A stretch of 64,000 nucleotides of DNA from an uncultured Collinsella sp. (GCA_900540845.1 UQHS01000002.1:1-64000), one strand, 5' to 3'. Counted from the first letter of the stretch, positions 17,676 to 27,151 are shown. Numbers and translations are program-made. Notes: generated by a model not told the origin, from the letters alone.

Positions 17676-20102
17676 TTAAGCGCACCAGATCTCATCGCGG
17701 TATTCGCGGATAGTGCGGTCGGAAGAGAACCAGCCGGACATTGCGGTGTTGTGCAGCGCGCGGCGGTTCCAGTCCTCGGCGTTGGGGTAGGTGCGCGTGA
17801 GGGCCTCCCAGGCGTCCACATAGGAGTGGAAGTCCTTGAGCACCAGGTCGTAGTCGTTGTTGAACATGAGCTCGTGATGGATGCTCTCGAAGTTGCCGGA
17901 CAGGCCCGCGAAGGTGCCGTCGAGCAGCTGGTCGATGATGCGGCCGAGTCGAGGACGATCGGAGTTGACGATGTCCCAGGCGAAGTACTGGCCGCTGGCG
18001 CGCAGGGCGTCGACCTCGGGGGTGGTGAGGCCGAAGATGGCCTCGTTCTCACGGCCGGCAAGATCGACGATCTCGATGTTGGCGCCGTCCATGGTGCCGA
18101 GCGTGAGGGCGCCGTTCATCATGAGCTTCATGTTGGACGTACCCGAGGCCTCCTTGCCCGCCGTGGAGATCTGCTCGGAGATCTCGGCAGCCGGGTAGAT
18201 GAGCTGGGCGTTGGACACGCGGAAGTTGGGGATGAAGCAGACCTTCATGATGTCGTTGACGCGCGGGTCGTTGTTGATGACGTCCGCGACGCCGTTGATG
18301 AGGCGGATGACCTCCTTGGCGAAGGTGTAGCTCGACGCCGCCTTGCCGGAGAAGATGAACGTCGTGGGCTGGACATGGAAGTTCGGGTCGGCGAGGCGAC
18401 GGTTGTAGAGGTCCATGACCTTCATGATGTTCAGCAGCTGGCGCTTGTAGGCGTGGAAACGCTTCACCTGGACATCGAAGACCGTGTTCGGGTCGATGAC
18501 CATGCCGCACTCGCGCTTGACGTAGTCGGCGAGGCGCTGCTTGTTGGCGAGCTTGGAGGCGCCGACGCGCTCGAGGAAGGACGCGTCGTCCTCAAAGGCG
18601 GTGAGCTTCTCGAGCTCGCTGGCGTCATCGAGCCAGCCGTCGCCGATAGCCTCGGTGACGAGCTTGGCATAGGTGGGGTTGGCCTCCGCGAAGAAACGGC
18701 GGTGGCTGATGCCGTTGGTCTTGTTGTTGAACATCTCGGGCTTGAGCGTCGCGAAGTCCTTGAGCGTGCTCGCCTTGAGGATGTCGGAGTGAATCTTGGC
18801 TACGCCGTTGACGGAGTGGCTGCAGATCACGGAGAGGTTGGCCATGCGGACCTCGCCATCCCACAGGACGGCGGTGGCGCGCAGCTGCTCGGCGCTGGCG
18901 GGCTGGGTCATGTCGAAGCCCTCGCGCCAGCGGCGGTTGATCTCGTCGATGATCTGGTACACGCGTGGCAGCAGAGCAGAGAAGGTGGAGATAGGCCACT
19001 TCTCGAGTGCCTCCGGCAGGATGGTGTGGTTGGTGTAGGAAACCGTGTTGGTCACAATCTCCCATGCCTCGTCCCACGTCAGGCCTTCCTCATCCATGAG
19101 GATGCGCATGAGCTCGGGGCCGCACATGGCCGGATGGGTATCGTTGGTGTGGATGGCGACGTACTTGGGCAGGTCACTCCACGCCTTGCCGTGCTCGCGC
19201 TCGAAGGTGTCGAGCAGGGTGCGAACGCCCGCGGCGACGAAGAGGTACTCCTGCTTGAGGCGCAGCAGGCGGCCGTGCTCACCCGCGTCGTTGGGGTAGA
19301 GGATGGCGGAAATCGCCTCGGCGTTGGCGCGGTCGCGGTCGGCTCCGGTGTAGTCACCGGCGTTGAAGGCCTCGAGGTCGAAGTGCTCGTCGATGGGCTC
19401 GGCGCTCCAGCAGCGCAGCTTGTTGACGGTCTTTCCGCCGTATCCGACGATTGGGATGTCGTAGGGTACGGCGAGGACGTCCTGGGTGCCCTCGACGGAG
19501 AACAACGTGCGGTCGCCCTCCTGACGGCTGACGACGTGGCCGCCAAAGCCGATGCGCACCGCCTTGTCGGGGCGCTTCACCTCCCAGGGGTACCCCTTGG
19601 AGAGCCATTCATCGGCGACCTCGACCTGACGGCCGTCGACAATCTCCTGCTTGAACAGGCCGTAGCGGTAGCGCATGCCGTTGCCGTAGCCGGCGATGCC
19701 CTCGTGCGCCATGGAGTCCAGGAAGCAGGCTGCGAGGCGACCGAGACCGCCGTTTCCCAGCGCTGGATCGGCCTCCTGGCGCTCGATCTCGTCGAGGTTC
19801 CCGCCCATGTCGGCGATGGCGTCGGCAACGAGGTCGCGAATGCCAAGGTTGAGCAGGTAGTTATCGAGGAGACGCCCGATGAGGAATTCGATCGAGAAGT
19901 AGTAGACGCGCTTCTTGCCCTCTTCGCGATTGCGCTCGTCGGTCTGGGCGGCTATGACGCGCGCGTCGCCTGCGATCATGTTCGCAAGCGCGGTGAAGCG
20001 ATCGATGTCGCTGGTGTCCTCGAACTCCTTGCCGGAAAGAGCACGTACATGCTGGCGATACTGCTCAGTGAACTGCTCTTTGTTCTCGTAGATCCTCTCC
20101 AT
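17676..20102 (-). CDS. glgP: Glycogen phosphorylase
   Basis: The PLP enzyme releases glucose-1-phosphate from alpha-1,4-glucan ends. At 808 residues it has normal length for the GT35 family. The N-half has YFSIEFLIGRLL and EADPALGNGGLGRLAACFLDS. The C-half has the PLP-lysine signature EASGTSNMKLMMNGAL near residue 650. GAAAGGA precedes the ATG at 20102. It lies between glgB and glgC in one orientation, so synthesis and degradation genes are likely co-transcribed. Allosteric behaviour cannot be read from the sequence. Confidence 0.97.
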   Translation of the reverse strand: MERIYENKEQFTEQYRQHVRALSGKEFEDTSDIDRFTALANMIAGDARVIAAQTDERNREEGKKRVYYFSIEFLIGRLLDNYLLNLGIRDLVADAIADMGGNLDEIERQEADPALGNGGLGRLAACFLDSMAHEGIAGYGNGMRYRYGLFKQEIVDGRQVEVADEWLSKGYPWEVKRPDKAVRIGFGGHVVSRQEGDRTLFSVEGTQDVLAVPYDIPIVGYGGKTVNKLRCWSAEPIDEHFDLEAFNAGDYTGADRDRANAEAISAILYPNDAGEHGRLLRLKQEYLFVAAGVRTLLDTFEREHGKAWSDLPKYVAIHTNDTHPAMCGPELMRILMDEEGLTWDEAWEIVTNTVSYTNHTILPEALEKWPISTFSALLPRVYQIIDEINRRWREGFDMTQPASAEQLRATAVLWDGEVRMANLSVICSHSVNGVAKIHSDILKASTLKDFATLKPEMFNNKTNGISHRRFFAEANPTYAKLVTEAIGDGWLDDASELEKLTAFEDDASFLERVGASKLANKQRLADYVKRECGMVIDPNTVFDVQVKRFHAYKRQLLNIMKVMDLYNRRLADPNFHVQPTTFIFSGKAASSYTFAKEVIRLINGVADVINNDPRVNDIMKVCFIPNFRVSNAQLIYPAAEISEQISTAGKEASGTSNMKLMMNGALTLGTMDGANIEIVDLAGRENEAIFGLTTPEVDALRASGQYFAWDIVNSDRPRLGRIIDQLLDGTFAGLSGNFESIHHELMFNNDYDLVLKDFHSYVDAWEALTRTYPNAEDWNRRALHNTAMSGWFSSDRTIREYRDEIWCA

Positions 20103-20201
20103 GATGTCCTTTCAAAAGGCCGGGTTGGGAATGGTCATCTGTGCCGCGGTCGGCCCGGCGCTGGCCCAGATGTCATCATATATGCGAAGTGTCGAACTGC
20201 C

Positions 20202-22406
20202 TTATGCCTTCTTCGCACGTGATGTCTTGGTGGTTGCTGAGGTCGAAGCGCGCTTCGCCTTGGCCGGTGCCGCCTTGGCGGGGGTTTCCTCGGCCTTTGC
20301 CGGCTTGGCCTTGGCCTTGGGTTTCGCCTTGGAAGCGCTCACCCTGGCGGGCTTTGGCGGCTTATAGGAAGATGCGCGGCGACGGCGATACACAAGGCCC
20401 GCGAGTCCCGGAACCGCGATCTCGATCGAGTTCTCGCGGCCGTTCCAAGCTTCAGGCTTGGAGGAGGCCATCTCGACCTTGGGGTATCCGGATCCACCGA
20501 ACGCTACGTCGTCGCTAGTGAAGACGAGCTCCCAGTCGCCCTCGCGCGGAACGCCCACGCGATAGGACTCGTAGGAGGCGGGGTCGAAGTTGATCAGCAC
20601 GAGCAGGTCGTCTGTGGGCTTGTCGCCGTGACGGACGAAGCTGATGATCGACTGCTTGCTGTTGTCTGCGTCGATCCATTCGAACCCCTGCTCGGAGTAG
20701 GCGTTTTGCCACAATGCGCGCTGGGCGGTGTAGAGATGGTTGAGCGCCTCGATGAAGCGCTGTTGGGCGCCGTGCGTGGCGTCGAAATCCTGAGCGAGGA
20801 ACCACTCGATCGACTCGTAATAACGCCATTCGATTTGCTGGCCGATCTCGTCGCCCATGAAGGAGAGCTTGGCGCCTGGGTGCATCATCTGGTAGAACGC
20901 GAGCGTGCGCAGGCCGGCAAAGCGACGCCAGTCGTCGCCGGGCATGCGCCCGATGAGCGAGCACTTGCCGTTGACCACTTCGTCGTGGCTGAGCGGCAAT
21001 ACGAAGTTCTCGGAGAACGCGTACATGATCGAGAATGTGAGCAGGCTGTGGTTGCCGGGCCTCCAGGGGAAGTCGCACTGCATGTAGTGGAGGGTGTCGT
21101 TCATCCAGCCCATGTCCCACTTGAGGTGGAAACCCAGGCCGCCGTCCTCCGCAGGGTAGGTGACCAGGGGCCATGCCGTGGACTCCTCGGCGATCATCAT
21201 GACGTCGGGGAATTCCTTCCCAACGGCGCAGTTGACCTGACGGATGAACGCCGATGCGTCGAGGTCTTCCTCGGTGCCGTACTTGTTGAACTTCTTGTCG
21301 GCGGGGTTGTCTACGCCGAAGTTGAGGTAGAGCATGCTCGAGACGCCGTCCATGCGAATGCCGTCGACGTGGAACTGCTCGATCCAGAACAGGACGTTTG
21401 AGACGAGGAAGCTGCGGACCTCGGGGCGGCCGAAGTCAAACTTGTGCGTGCCCCAGTTGGGGTGAATCTCGCGCTCGAACAGCATGTGGCCGTTGAATGT
21501 GGCGAGGCCCTCCGCGTTGGCGCAGAAGCCGCCCGGCACCCAATCGAGGATGACGCCGATGCCCGCCTTGTGGCAACTATCGACGAAGTGCATGAGCTGC
21601 TGCGGGGTGCCGTAGCGCGAAGTGGCGGAGAAATAGCCCGTTGCCTGGTATCCCCAGGAGCCGTCGAATGGATGCTCCATGAGGGGCATGACCTCGATGT
21701 GCGTATAGCCCATCTGCTTGACGTATGCGACGAGCTCGTCGGAGAGGTCGTCATACGTATAGTAGGTTCCGCGTTGGGCGGGGAAGGGGTCGCCGGGGCC
21801 GGGCCAGGTGCCGTCTTCGCGCGGCTCGCCCTGCGGCTCGGTGCCATGGCGCTTCCAGGAGCCCAGATGCACCTCGTAGATATTGAGGGGGCTCTTCATG
21901 ATGTCGCGCTCGGAGCGGCGGCGAAGCCACGTGGCGTCTTTCCAGGTGTATCCGGAGATGTCCCACAGTTTGGAGGCGGTGCCGGGGCAGGTCTCGGCAT
22001 AGAAGCCGAAGGGGTCTGCCTTCCACAGCAGCTCGCCCGCGTCGGTTTCGATGACATATTTATAGAGTTCGCCCTGGGAGAGCCCAGGCACGAAGCCTTC
22101 CCACATGTCGCTTTCGCCTGCGCGTGATAGCGGGGTCGACTTGGGGTCCCAGTCGTTGAAATCGCCGACGACGTGGACGCTGAGGACGCTCGGGGCCCAG
22201 ACACGGAAGAGCCAGCCATCGTGACCGTCCTGCGTATCTTTGTGGGCGCCCATCTTTTCCCATGCACGTTGCCACATGCCATTTGCGAAGAGATGGATGT
22301 CATCTCTCGTGAGCATGAGGTTGGGCTGTGCGTCGTGAGTGCGCCTTACTGTGGCGCGCACGGGCACGCCTGCTTTGGATGTGATGGTCTTCGATGTTAC
22401 AGCCAT
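20202..22406 (-). CDS. glgB: 1,4-alpha-glucan branching enzyme with basic C-terminal tail
   Basis: GlgB makes alpha-1,6 branches in glycogen. The 734-residue protein has a CBM48 N-domain (FRVWAPSVLSVHVVGDFNDW), a GH13 barrel with WGYQATGYFSATSRYGTP, the nucleophile Asp in DGIRMDGVSSML and the acid Glu in MIAEES, and a C-terminal beta-domain ending near LAGLVYRRRR. A tail of about 62 residues follows, built of KPKAKAKPAK-like and SKAK-like runs and ending SRAKKA. It resembles the tail of GlgA in this same cluster. The ATG at 22406 has GGAAGG 5 nt upstream; the upstream extension of 42 residues is rich in Arg and has no support. It is the first gene of the glycogen cluster. Confidence 0.95.
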   Translation of the reverse strand: MAVTSKTITSKAGVPVRATVRRTHDAQPNLMLTRDDIHLFANGMWQRAWEKMGAHKDTQDGHDGWLFRVWAPSVLSVHVVGDFNDWDPKSTPLSRAGESDMWEGFVPGLSQGELYKYVIETDAGELLWKADPFGFYAETCPGTASKLWDISGYTWKDATWLRRRSERDIMKSPLNIYEVHLGSWKRHGTEPQGEPREDGTWPGPGDPFPAQRGTYYTYDDLSDELVAYVKQMGYTHIEVMPLMEHPFDGSWGYQATGYFSATSRYGTPQQLMHFVDSCHKAGIGVILDWVPGGFCANAEGLATFNGHMLFEREIHPNWGTHKFDFGRPEVRSFLVSNVLFWIEQFHVDGIRMDGVSSMLYLNFGVDNPADKKFNKYGTEEDLDASAFIRQVNCAVGKEFPDVMMIAEESTAWPLVTYPAEDGGLGFHLKWDMGWMNDTLHYMQCDFPWRPGNHSLLTFSIMYAFSENFVLPLSHDEVVNGKCSLIGRMPGDDWRRFAGLRTLAFYQMMHPGAKLSFMGDEIGQQIEWRYYESIEWFLAQDFDATHGAQQRFIEALNHLYTAQRALWQNAYSEQGFEWIDADNSKQSIISFVRHGDKPTDDLLVLINFDPASYESYRVGVPREGDWELVFTSDDVAFGGSGYPKVEMASSKPEAWNGRENSIEIAVPGLAGLVYRRRRASSYKPPKPARVSASKAKPKAKAKPAKAEETPAKAAPAKAKRASTSATTKTSRAKKA

Positions 22407-22733
22407 CTCAACCTTCCGATCGTATGTATGGCGTTGTGCCATAGACCAACGAAAACGTCTCGGGCTCGGCATGCGTACATCGACGGACAGGAACGCAGAG
22501 AGACTGCGTTTGTTCCACTCGCCTGCGCGCATGTGGAACCGGTGACGAGAAATACCGTATCATGTGTTCATCATAAAATGGACAAGAATACGGTTATCGG
22601 TATGATTCGACCCCTGGGTGAAACAAGGTAATTCTTGCTTGACATACCGCTGGTAATCACTTTACCACTGATGGGTCATTCTTTGCGGAACCTCCTTTCG
22701 GTGGGCTGTCGCAACGGGACGGAGGCGCGCACC
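22407..22733. promoter_or_regulatory. Divergent intergenic region glgB / thiN
   Basis: This 327-bp spacer is AT-richer than its flanks and should hold both promoters. Toward thiN a consensus TTGACA stands at 22639-22644, with a weak TTACCA-type -10 17 nt on. Toward glgB a TATGAT (22570-22575 on the minus strand) is a possible -10, giving a leader of about 160 nt. I see no gene, no TPP riboswitch motif and no clear palindromic operator. Confidence 0.45.
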
Positions 22734-23429
22734 ATGGCGCTACATAATGATATTCTTGCAAATTTCCCAGATTCGCCCGTTCTCGTGGTGGGTGGGTCTC
22801 CGTGCACTGTGAGCGCCGAGGTGCTGCGGCGCCTGGCCGCCGGCACGGTCGCGGTCGTGGCGGTCGACCATGGGCTCGATGCCGTGCTTGCCGCGGGGCT
22901 GTATTGCGATTTGTTCTGTGGGGATGCTGATTCCATCGGCGTGCGGGCGTTGGGTGCCGTGCGCGCATGCGAGCGCGGGGACGTGCGGCGCATCGGATCC
23001 GTGTTGCGGTATGAGCCTGAAAAAGACGATACCGACCTCGGCCTCGCTCTTTGCGCCATCGCGTCGCTCTGGCCGGATGCCCCTCTGGCGTGCGCATGTA
23101 TGACCGGCGGCCGCCCCGATCATGCGCTCGCCGTGATGGGTCGCCTCGCCTCATGGACGACTTCCGATGTCATCCTCGTCGAGGATGAGGGCACAGGTCG
23201 CATCCTGCACGCCCCGGCGCTTTGGGAAATCGACGTCTGTGACGGGGCGACATTCTCCTTTGTCCCTCTCAGCCCCCAGGCTGAGGTCTCGGAGCGGGGG
23301 ATGCAATGGGAGCTCGACCATAAGGTCGTGCCGCTTCTGGGCGACCTCGGCATCTCCAATGTCATCGTGGGCGATCGCGCCACTTTCGAGGTGCATGAGG
23401 GCTGCGCGTTCGCCTGGCTCGTGCGCTAA
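22734..23429 (+). CDS. thiN: Thiamine pyrophosphokinase
   Basis: This enzyme converts thiamine to thiamine diphosphate with ATP. The 231-residue protein has the family's order: a N-terminal Rossmann-like segment with VAVDHGLDAVLAAG, the metal/phosphate motif GDADSI near residue 63, EKDDTDLGLAL, TGGRPDHALAVMGRL, and a C-terminal beta-domain. The ATG at 22734 has GGAGG 8 nt upstream. An upstream start at 22635 would overlap the promoter. The gene stands alone. It converges with an APH-fold kinase, and I see no functional link. Confidence 0.9.
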   Translation: MALHNDILANFPDSPVLVVGGSPCTVSAEVLRRLAAGTVAVVAVDHGLDAVLAAGLYCDLFCGDADSIGVRALGAVRACERGDVRRIGSVLRYEPEKDDTDLGLALCAIASLWPDAPLACACMTGGRPDHALAVMGRLASWTTSDVILVEDEGTGRILHAPALWEIDVCDGATFSFVPLSPQAEVSERGMQWELDHKVVPLLGDLGISNVIVGDRATFEVHEGCAFAWLVR

Positions 23430-23433
23430 ACGC

Positions 23434-23488
23434 GAGAAGGCCGCCCGTGTGGACGACCTTCTCTAATCGATACGCCGCTCATGCGGCG
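23434..23488. terminator. Convergent hairpins between thiN and the APH-fold kinase gene
   Basis: A 7-bp stem with extra internal pairs (23434-23440 with 23457-23463) lies 5 nt past the thiN stop. A second perfect 6-bp stem with a TCAT loop follows (23473-23478, 23483-23488). T-runs are poor on both strands. The position between converging genes suggests termination, but this is not shown. Confidence 0.4.
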
Positions 23489-23507
23489 AATGGGTTGATG
23501 TTGGCGA

Positions 23508-24275
23508 TTAGCCCATGTAGTCCACGACGTCGATCCAGCTCATGAGGAACTCGTCGTTGACGTCGGTGCGCTTGCGGGAGAGCTCGGCCGCTGCGACGAT
23601 GGACATCCACTGACGGACGACCTGCATCGGGATGTCGGCGCGGTCGCAATACAGCTCGAGGTAGGCGTCGGCCTGCTGCTTGTCGTTGAGCGCGAACAGC
23701 AGATAGGTCATCGCGGCGTCAGCGGCAGGGGAGCCCTGGGTGGCATGGGCCCAGTCGCACACGTACAGCTGGCCATCGTCGGCGACGATCACGTTGGACG
23801 GGTTGAAGTCGCCGTGGCAGATCTGGAACTCCTTCTTCATGCCGTCGAGGCGCTCCATGAGGTTGTAGCGCGTGGTGGCGTTGATGTGCGGGAGGTCGTT
23901 GATCATGCGGGCATACTTGTCGCGCTGACGGTTGAGCAGCGGGGAACGGTTGCCGTGGATCTCGACCTGGAGGTCGACGAACTGCTCCAGGTACTCGTAG
24001 AATTTGGAGGGCTCGGAGGCCATCTTCTCGGCGAGGGTCACACCCGGGACCTTCTCGGTGAGCAGGGCCCAGCCTTCGCCCTCGACGGCGGAAACCTCGA
24101 TAGGCTTGGGGGTGCGGATGCCGGACTCGGCGACGCGGGCGAGGTTCAGGGCCTCGTTGAAGACGTCGGAGGCGGGCTTGTTGGCGTTGAACACCTTGGC
24201 GATCTTGTCGCCGAGGTCGTAGACCTTCTTGTTGGAGTGCTCAACCAGCACGGTCTTGGTATCGGGAAGAAGCAT
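23508..24275 (-). CDS. APH/choline-kinase-fold phosphotransferase
   Basis: The 255-residue protein has the aminoglycoside phosphotransferase fold: an N-lobe beginning MLLPDTKTVLVEH, and a C-lobe with the catalytic loop CHGDFNPSNVIV (HGDxxxxN, near residue 165) followed by LYVCDWAHA, which holds the metal-binding Asp. A resistance enzyme is unlikely. Such genes in gut bacteria are often small-molecule kinases of unknown substrate, such as choline, homoserine or sugar kinases. The context (adhE, thiN) gives no clear substrate. The ATG at 24275 has AAGGA about 10 nt upstream. Fold assignment is firm, substrate unknown. Confidence 0.8.
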   Translation of the reverse strand: MLLPDTKTVLVEHSNKKVYDLGDKIAKVFNANKPASDVFNEALNLARVAESGIRTPKPIEVSAVEGEGWALLTEKVPGVTLAEKMASEPSKFYEYLEQFVDLQVEIHGNRSPLLNRQRDKYARMINDLPHINATTRYNLMERLDGMKKEFQICHGDFNPSNVIVADDGQLYVCDWAHATQGSPAADAAMTYLLFALNDKQQADAYLELYCDRADIPMQVVRQWMSIVAAAELSRKRTDVNDEFLMSWIDVVDYMG

Positions 24276-24319
24276 GGTGCTACCGTCCTTTCTCAATGGG
24301 TCTTGCACCATCGTAGGGC

Positions 24320-24368
24320 GTCCGATCGCGCCGCCGCGACGCAAATGGGCGAGCGGCGCGATTCGGAC
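24320..24368. terminator. Long palindrome after adhE
   Basis: Arms of 15 and 16 nt (24320-24334 and 24353-24368) pair perfectly except for one bulged base, with an 18-nt loop. It lies 16 nt past the adhE stop on the minus strand. No T-run follows, so it would be a U-less terminator or a 3'-end stabiliser. Confidence 0.5.
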
Positions 24369-24383
24369 GGGAAATGGAAGCGC

Positions 24384-27032
24384 TTACAGGACGGCGTAGT
24401 CCTGAGCCTCGCGGCCGTAGTAGGCGTCGAGGTAGAGCTCCTTGATTTCGCTCATGAGCGGGTAGCGCGGGTTGGCGCCGGTGCACTGGTCGTTGAAGGC
24501 CTGCTCGACCATCTCGTCGAGGGTCTCGAGGAAGTAGGCCTCGTCGACGCCGTAGTCGGCGATGGTCTCCTTGATGCCGATGGTGGTCTTGAGCTCCTCG
24601 AGCTTGGCGCAGAAGTTCTCGAAGACCTCCGCGTCGTCCTTGCCCTCGACGCCGCAGTAGCGAGCCATCTCGGCATACGCAGCGAGCGCGTTGGGGTAGG
24701 GGTACTGGGAGAAGGTGCCCATCTTGACCGGGGCCTCGGCGGCGTTGTAGCGCATGACACGGGTCAGGATGACGGCGTTGGCGATGCCGTGGGGCAGGTG
24801 GTGGAAGGCGCCGAGCTTGTGGGCCATGGAGTGGTTGAGGCCCAGGAAGGCGTTGGCGAAGGCCATACCGGCCATGCAGGAGGCGTTGTGCATCTCCTCG
24901 CGGGCGTGCGGGTCGGCGGCACCGTTTTCATAGGAGGACGGAAGGTTCTCAAAGACCAGCTTGGCGGCCTTCATGGAGAGGCCCTTGGTGTAGTCGGACG
25001 CCATGATGGAGACGTAGGACTCGATGGCGTGGGTCATGACGTCGATGCCGGAGGCGGAGGTCAGGCCCTTCGGGGCGGTCATGGCGTTGTCGACGTCGAC
25101 GATGGCCATGTTGGGCAGCAGCGCGTAGTCGGCGAGCGGCCACTTGATGCCGGTGTCCTTGTCCGTGATGATGGCGAACGGGGTGACCTCGGAGCCGGTG
25201 CCGGAGGAGGTGGGGACGGCCACGAAGTAGGCCTTCTTGCCCATCTCGGGGAAGGTGAAGATGCGCTTGCGGATGTCCATGAAGTCCATGGCCATGTCCT
25301 CGAAGTTGCACTCCGGGTGCTCGTACATCATCCACATGATCTTGCCGGCGTCCATGGCGGAGCCACCGCCGACGGCGATGATGACATCGGGCTCGAAGAG
25401 AGCCATCTGAGCCGCGCCGCGGCGCGCGCACTGCAGCGACGGGTCGGGCTCGACGTCGTAGAAACAGTCGTGGGCGATGCCCATCTCATCGAGCTTGGCC
25501 TCGATGGAGCGGGTGTTGCCGTTCTTGAAGAGGAACTGGTCGGTGACGATGAAGGCGCGCTTCTTGCCCATAACGGTGCCGAGCTCGTCGAGGGCGACCG
25601 GAGTGGAGCCCTTCTTGAAGTAGACCTTCTCGGGAGCGCGGAACCACAGCATGTTCTCGCGGCGCTCGGCCACGGTCTTGACGTTGATCAAGTGCTTCAC
25701 CCCAACATTCTCGGAAACGGAGTTGCCACCCCAGGAGCCGCAGCCCAGCGTGAGGGACGGCTTCATGCCGAAGTTGTACAGGTCACCGATGCCGCCCTGG
25801 GAGGACGGGGTGTTGATGACGATGCGGCAGGCCTTCATGGTGTGCTCGAACAGGGAGATCTTCTCGGCCTGGGCGGGGTGCACGTACAGGGAGGCAGTGT
25901 GGCCGGGGCCGCCGGCGAGCACGAGGTGCTCGGCCATATCGACCGCGGTCTGGAAGTCCTTGGCCTTGTACATGGCGAGAACGGGGGAGAGCTTCTCGTG
26001 AGCGAACTCCTCCTTCTCCAGGTCGACGGAGGTGACCTCGGTAATCAGGATCTTGGTCTTAGCGGGGACCTCGATACCTGCGAGCTCGGCAATCTTGGCG
26101 GCGGGCATGCCGGGGATGCGGTGGTCGAGCGCGCCGTTCTTGAACATGGCGGCACGCAGGGCCTCCATCTCGGCACCCTTCTTGACGAAGTAGCAGCCGC
26201 GGCGGGCGAACTCGTCCTTGACCTCCTTGTAGACGGACTCGAGAACGGTCACGGACTGCTCGGAGGCGCAGATCATGCCGTTGTCGAAGGTCTTGGAGTG
26301 GATGATGGAGTTGACGGAGAGCTTGATGTCGGCCGTGTCGTCGATGATGACGGGGGTGTTGCCGGCACCGACGCCCAGGGCGGGCTTGCCGGAGGAGTAC
26401 GCGGCCTTCACCATGCCGGGGCCACCGGTGGCGAGGATGATGTCGACGTCGGCCATGACCTTGTTGGTGAGGTCGATGGAGGGCACGTCGACCCAGCCGA
26501 TGATGCCCTCGGGCGCACCGGCCTTGACCGCTGCGTCGAGGACGAGCTTGGCGGCGGCGATGGTGCACTTGGCGGCCGCCGGATGCGGGGAGATGATGAT
26601 GGCGTTGCGCGTCTTCAGAGAGATAAGACACTTGAAGATCGCGGTGGAGGTGGGGTTGGTCGTCGGGATGACGGCGCCCACAATGCCGATGGGCTCGGCG
26701 ATCTTGGTGATGCCGTAAGCATCGTCACGCTCGATGACGCCGCAGGTCTTGGTGTCCTTGTAGGCGTTGTAGATGTACTCGGCGGCATAGTGGTTCTTGA
26801 TGACCTTGTCCTCGAGCACGCCGCGGCCGGTCTCCTCGATGGCCATCTTTGCCAGGGGGATGCGGGCCTTGTTGGCAGCCATCGCGGCCTCGTAGAAGAT
26901 CTTGTCTACCTGCTCCTGGGAGTAGGTAGCAAAAATCCCCTGGGCCTCGCGCATGTGCTCGAGCTTGGCCTCAAGGGATTCGATGGAATCTACGACTTCG
27001 GGGGCGGCGGCAACGGTAGGTTTCTTCGCCAT
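24384..27032 (-). CDS. adhE: Bifunctional acetaldehyde-CoA/alcohol dehydrogenase
   Basis: AdhE reduces acetyl-CoA through acetaldehyde to ethanol with two NADH, a main redox outlet of fermenting anaerobes. The 882-residue protein fuses an N-terminal CoA-acylating aldehyde dehydrogenase (about 1-440, catalytic Cys in NGMICASEQS) to a C-terminal iron-dependent alcohol dehydrogenase (about 450-882, with GGGSAMDAGKIMW and the metal-binding HSMAHKLGAFHHLPHG). The family is known to form helical filaments (spirosomes). The ATG at 27032 has AAAGGAG 8 nt upstream; a longer reading into the operator region is unlikely. Three operator-like palindromes precede it. Confidence 0.97.
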   Translation of the reverse strand: MAKKPTVAAAPEVVDSIESLEAKLEHMREAQGIFATYSQEQVDKIFYEAAMAANKARIPLAKMAIEETGRGVLEDKVIKNHYAAEYIYNAYKDTKTCGVIERDDAYGITKIAEPIGIVGAVIPTTNPTSTAIFKCLISLKTRNAIIISPHPAAAKCTIAAAKLVLDAAVKAGAPEGIIGWVDVPSIDLTNKVMADVDIILATGGPGMVKAAYSSGKPALGVGAGNTPVIIDDTADIKLSVNSIIHSKTFDNGMICASEQSVTVLESVYKEVKDEFARRGCYFVKKGAEMEALRAAMFKNGALDHRIPGMPAAKIAELAGIEVPAKTKILITEVTSVDLEKEEFAHEKLSPVLAMYKAKDFQTAVDMAEHLVLAGGPGHTASLYVHPAQAEKISLFEHTMKACRIVINTPSSQGGIGDLYNFGMKPSLTLGCGSWGGNSVSENVGVKHLINVKTVAERRENMLWFRAPEKVYFKKGSTPVALDELGTVMGKKRAFIVTDQFLFKNGNTRSIEAKLDEMGIAHDCFYDVEPDPSLQCARRGAAQMALFEPDVIIAVGGGSAMDAGKIMWMMYEHPECNFEDMAMDFMDIRKRIFTFPEMGKKAYFVAVPTSSGTGSEVTPFAIITDKDTGIKWPLADYALLPNMAIVDVDNAMTAPKGLTSASGIDVMTHAIESYVSIMASDYTKGLSMKAAKLVFENLPSSYENGAADPHAREEMHNASCMAGMAFANAFLGLNHSMAHKLGAFHHLPHGIANAVILTRVMRYNAAEAPVKMGTFSQYPYPNALAAYAEMARYCGVEGKDDAEVFENFCAKLEELKTTIGIKETIADYGVDEAYFLETLDEMVEQAFNDQCTGANPRYPLMSEIKELYLDAYYGREAQDYAVL

Positions 27033-27089
27033 TCTGCTCTCTCCTTTACGAGAAGCGGGTTTACCCAACACATGGAACTGTAGCAAAGT

Positions 27090-27101
27090 GAAACGTTTCA
27101 T
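27090..27101. promoter_or_regulatory. Operator-like palindrome O1 upstream of adhE
   Basis: TGAAACGTTTCA is a perfect 12-bp palindrome 58 bp upstream of the adhE ATG. The central CG with flanking AAA/TTT is the style of LacI-family operators (compare cre sites). Its position near the likely start of transcription suggests repression. Confidence 0.6.
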
Positions 27102-27139
27102 ACATGCGAATGGTAGAAAATCAGCCGCAAACGGTCGAA

Positions 27140-27151
27140 TGGAACGCTTCA
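27140..27151. promoter_or_regulatory. Operator-like palindrome O2 upstream of adhE
   Basis: TGGAACGCTTCA matches O1 at 10 of 12 positions. Its centre is 50 bp from the centre of O1. Confidence 0.55.

Noticed and set aside
22645..22733. Possible TPP riboswitch before thiN
   Set aside because: No CUGAGA-type thi-box motif or long conserved stems are present.
23745..27083. Open frame of more than 1100 codons antisense to adhE
   Set aside because: It mirrors the codon bias of adhE and the kinase gene and shows no family motif.
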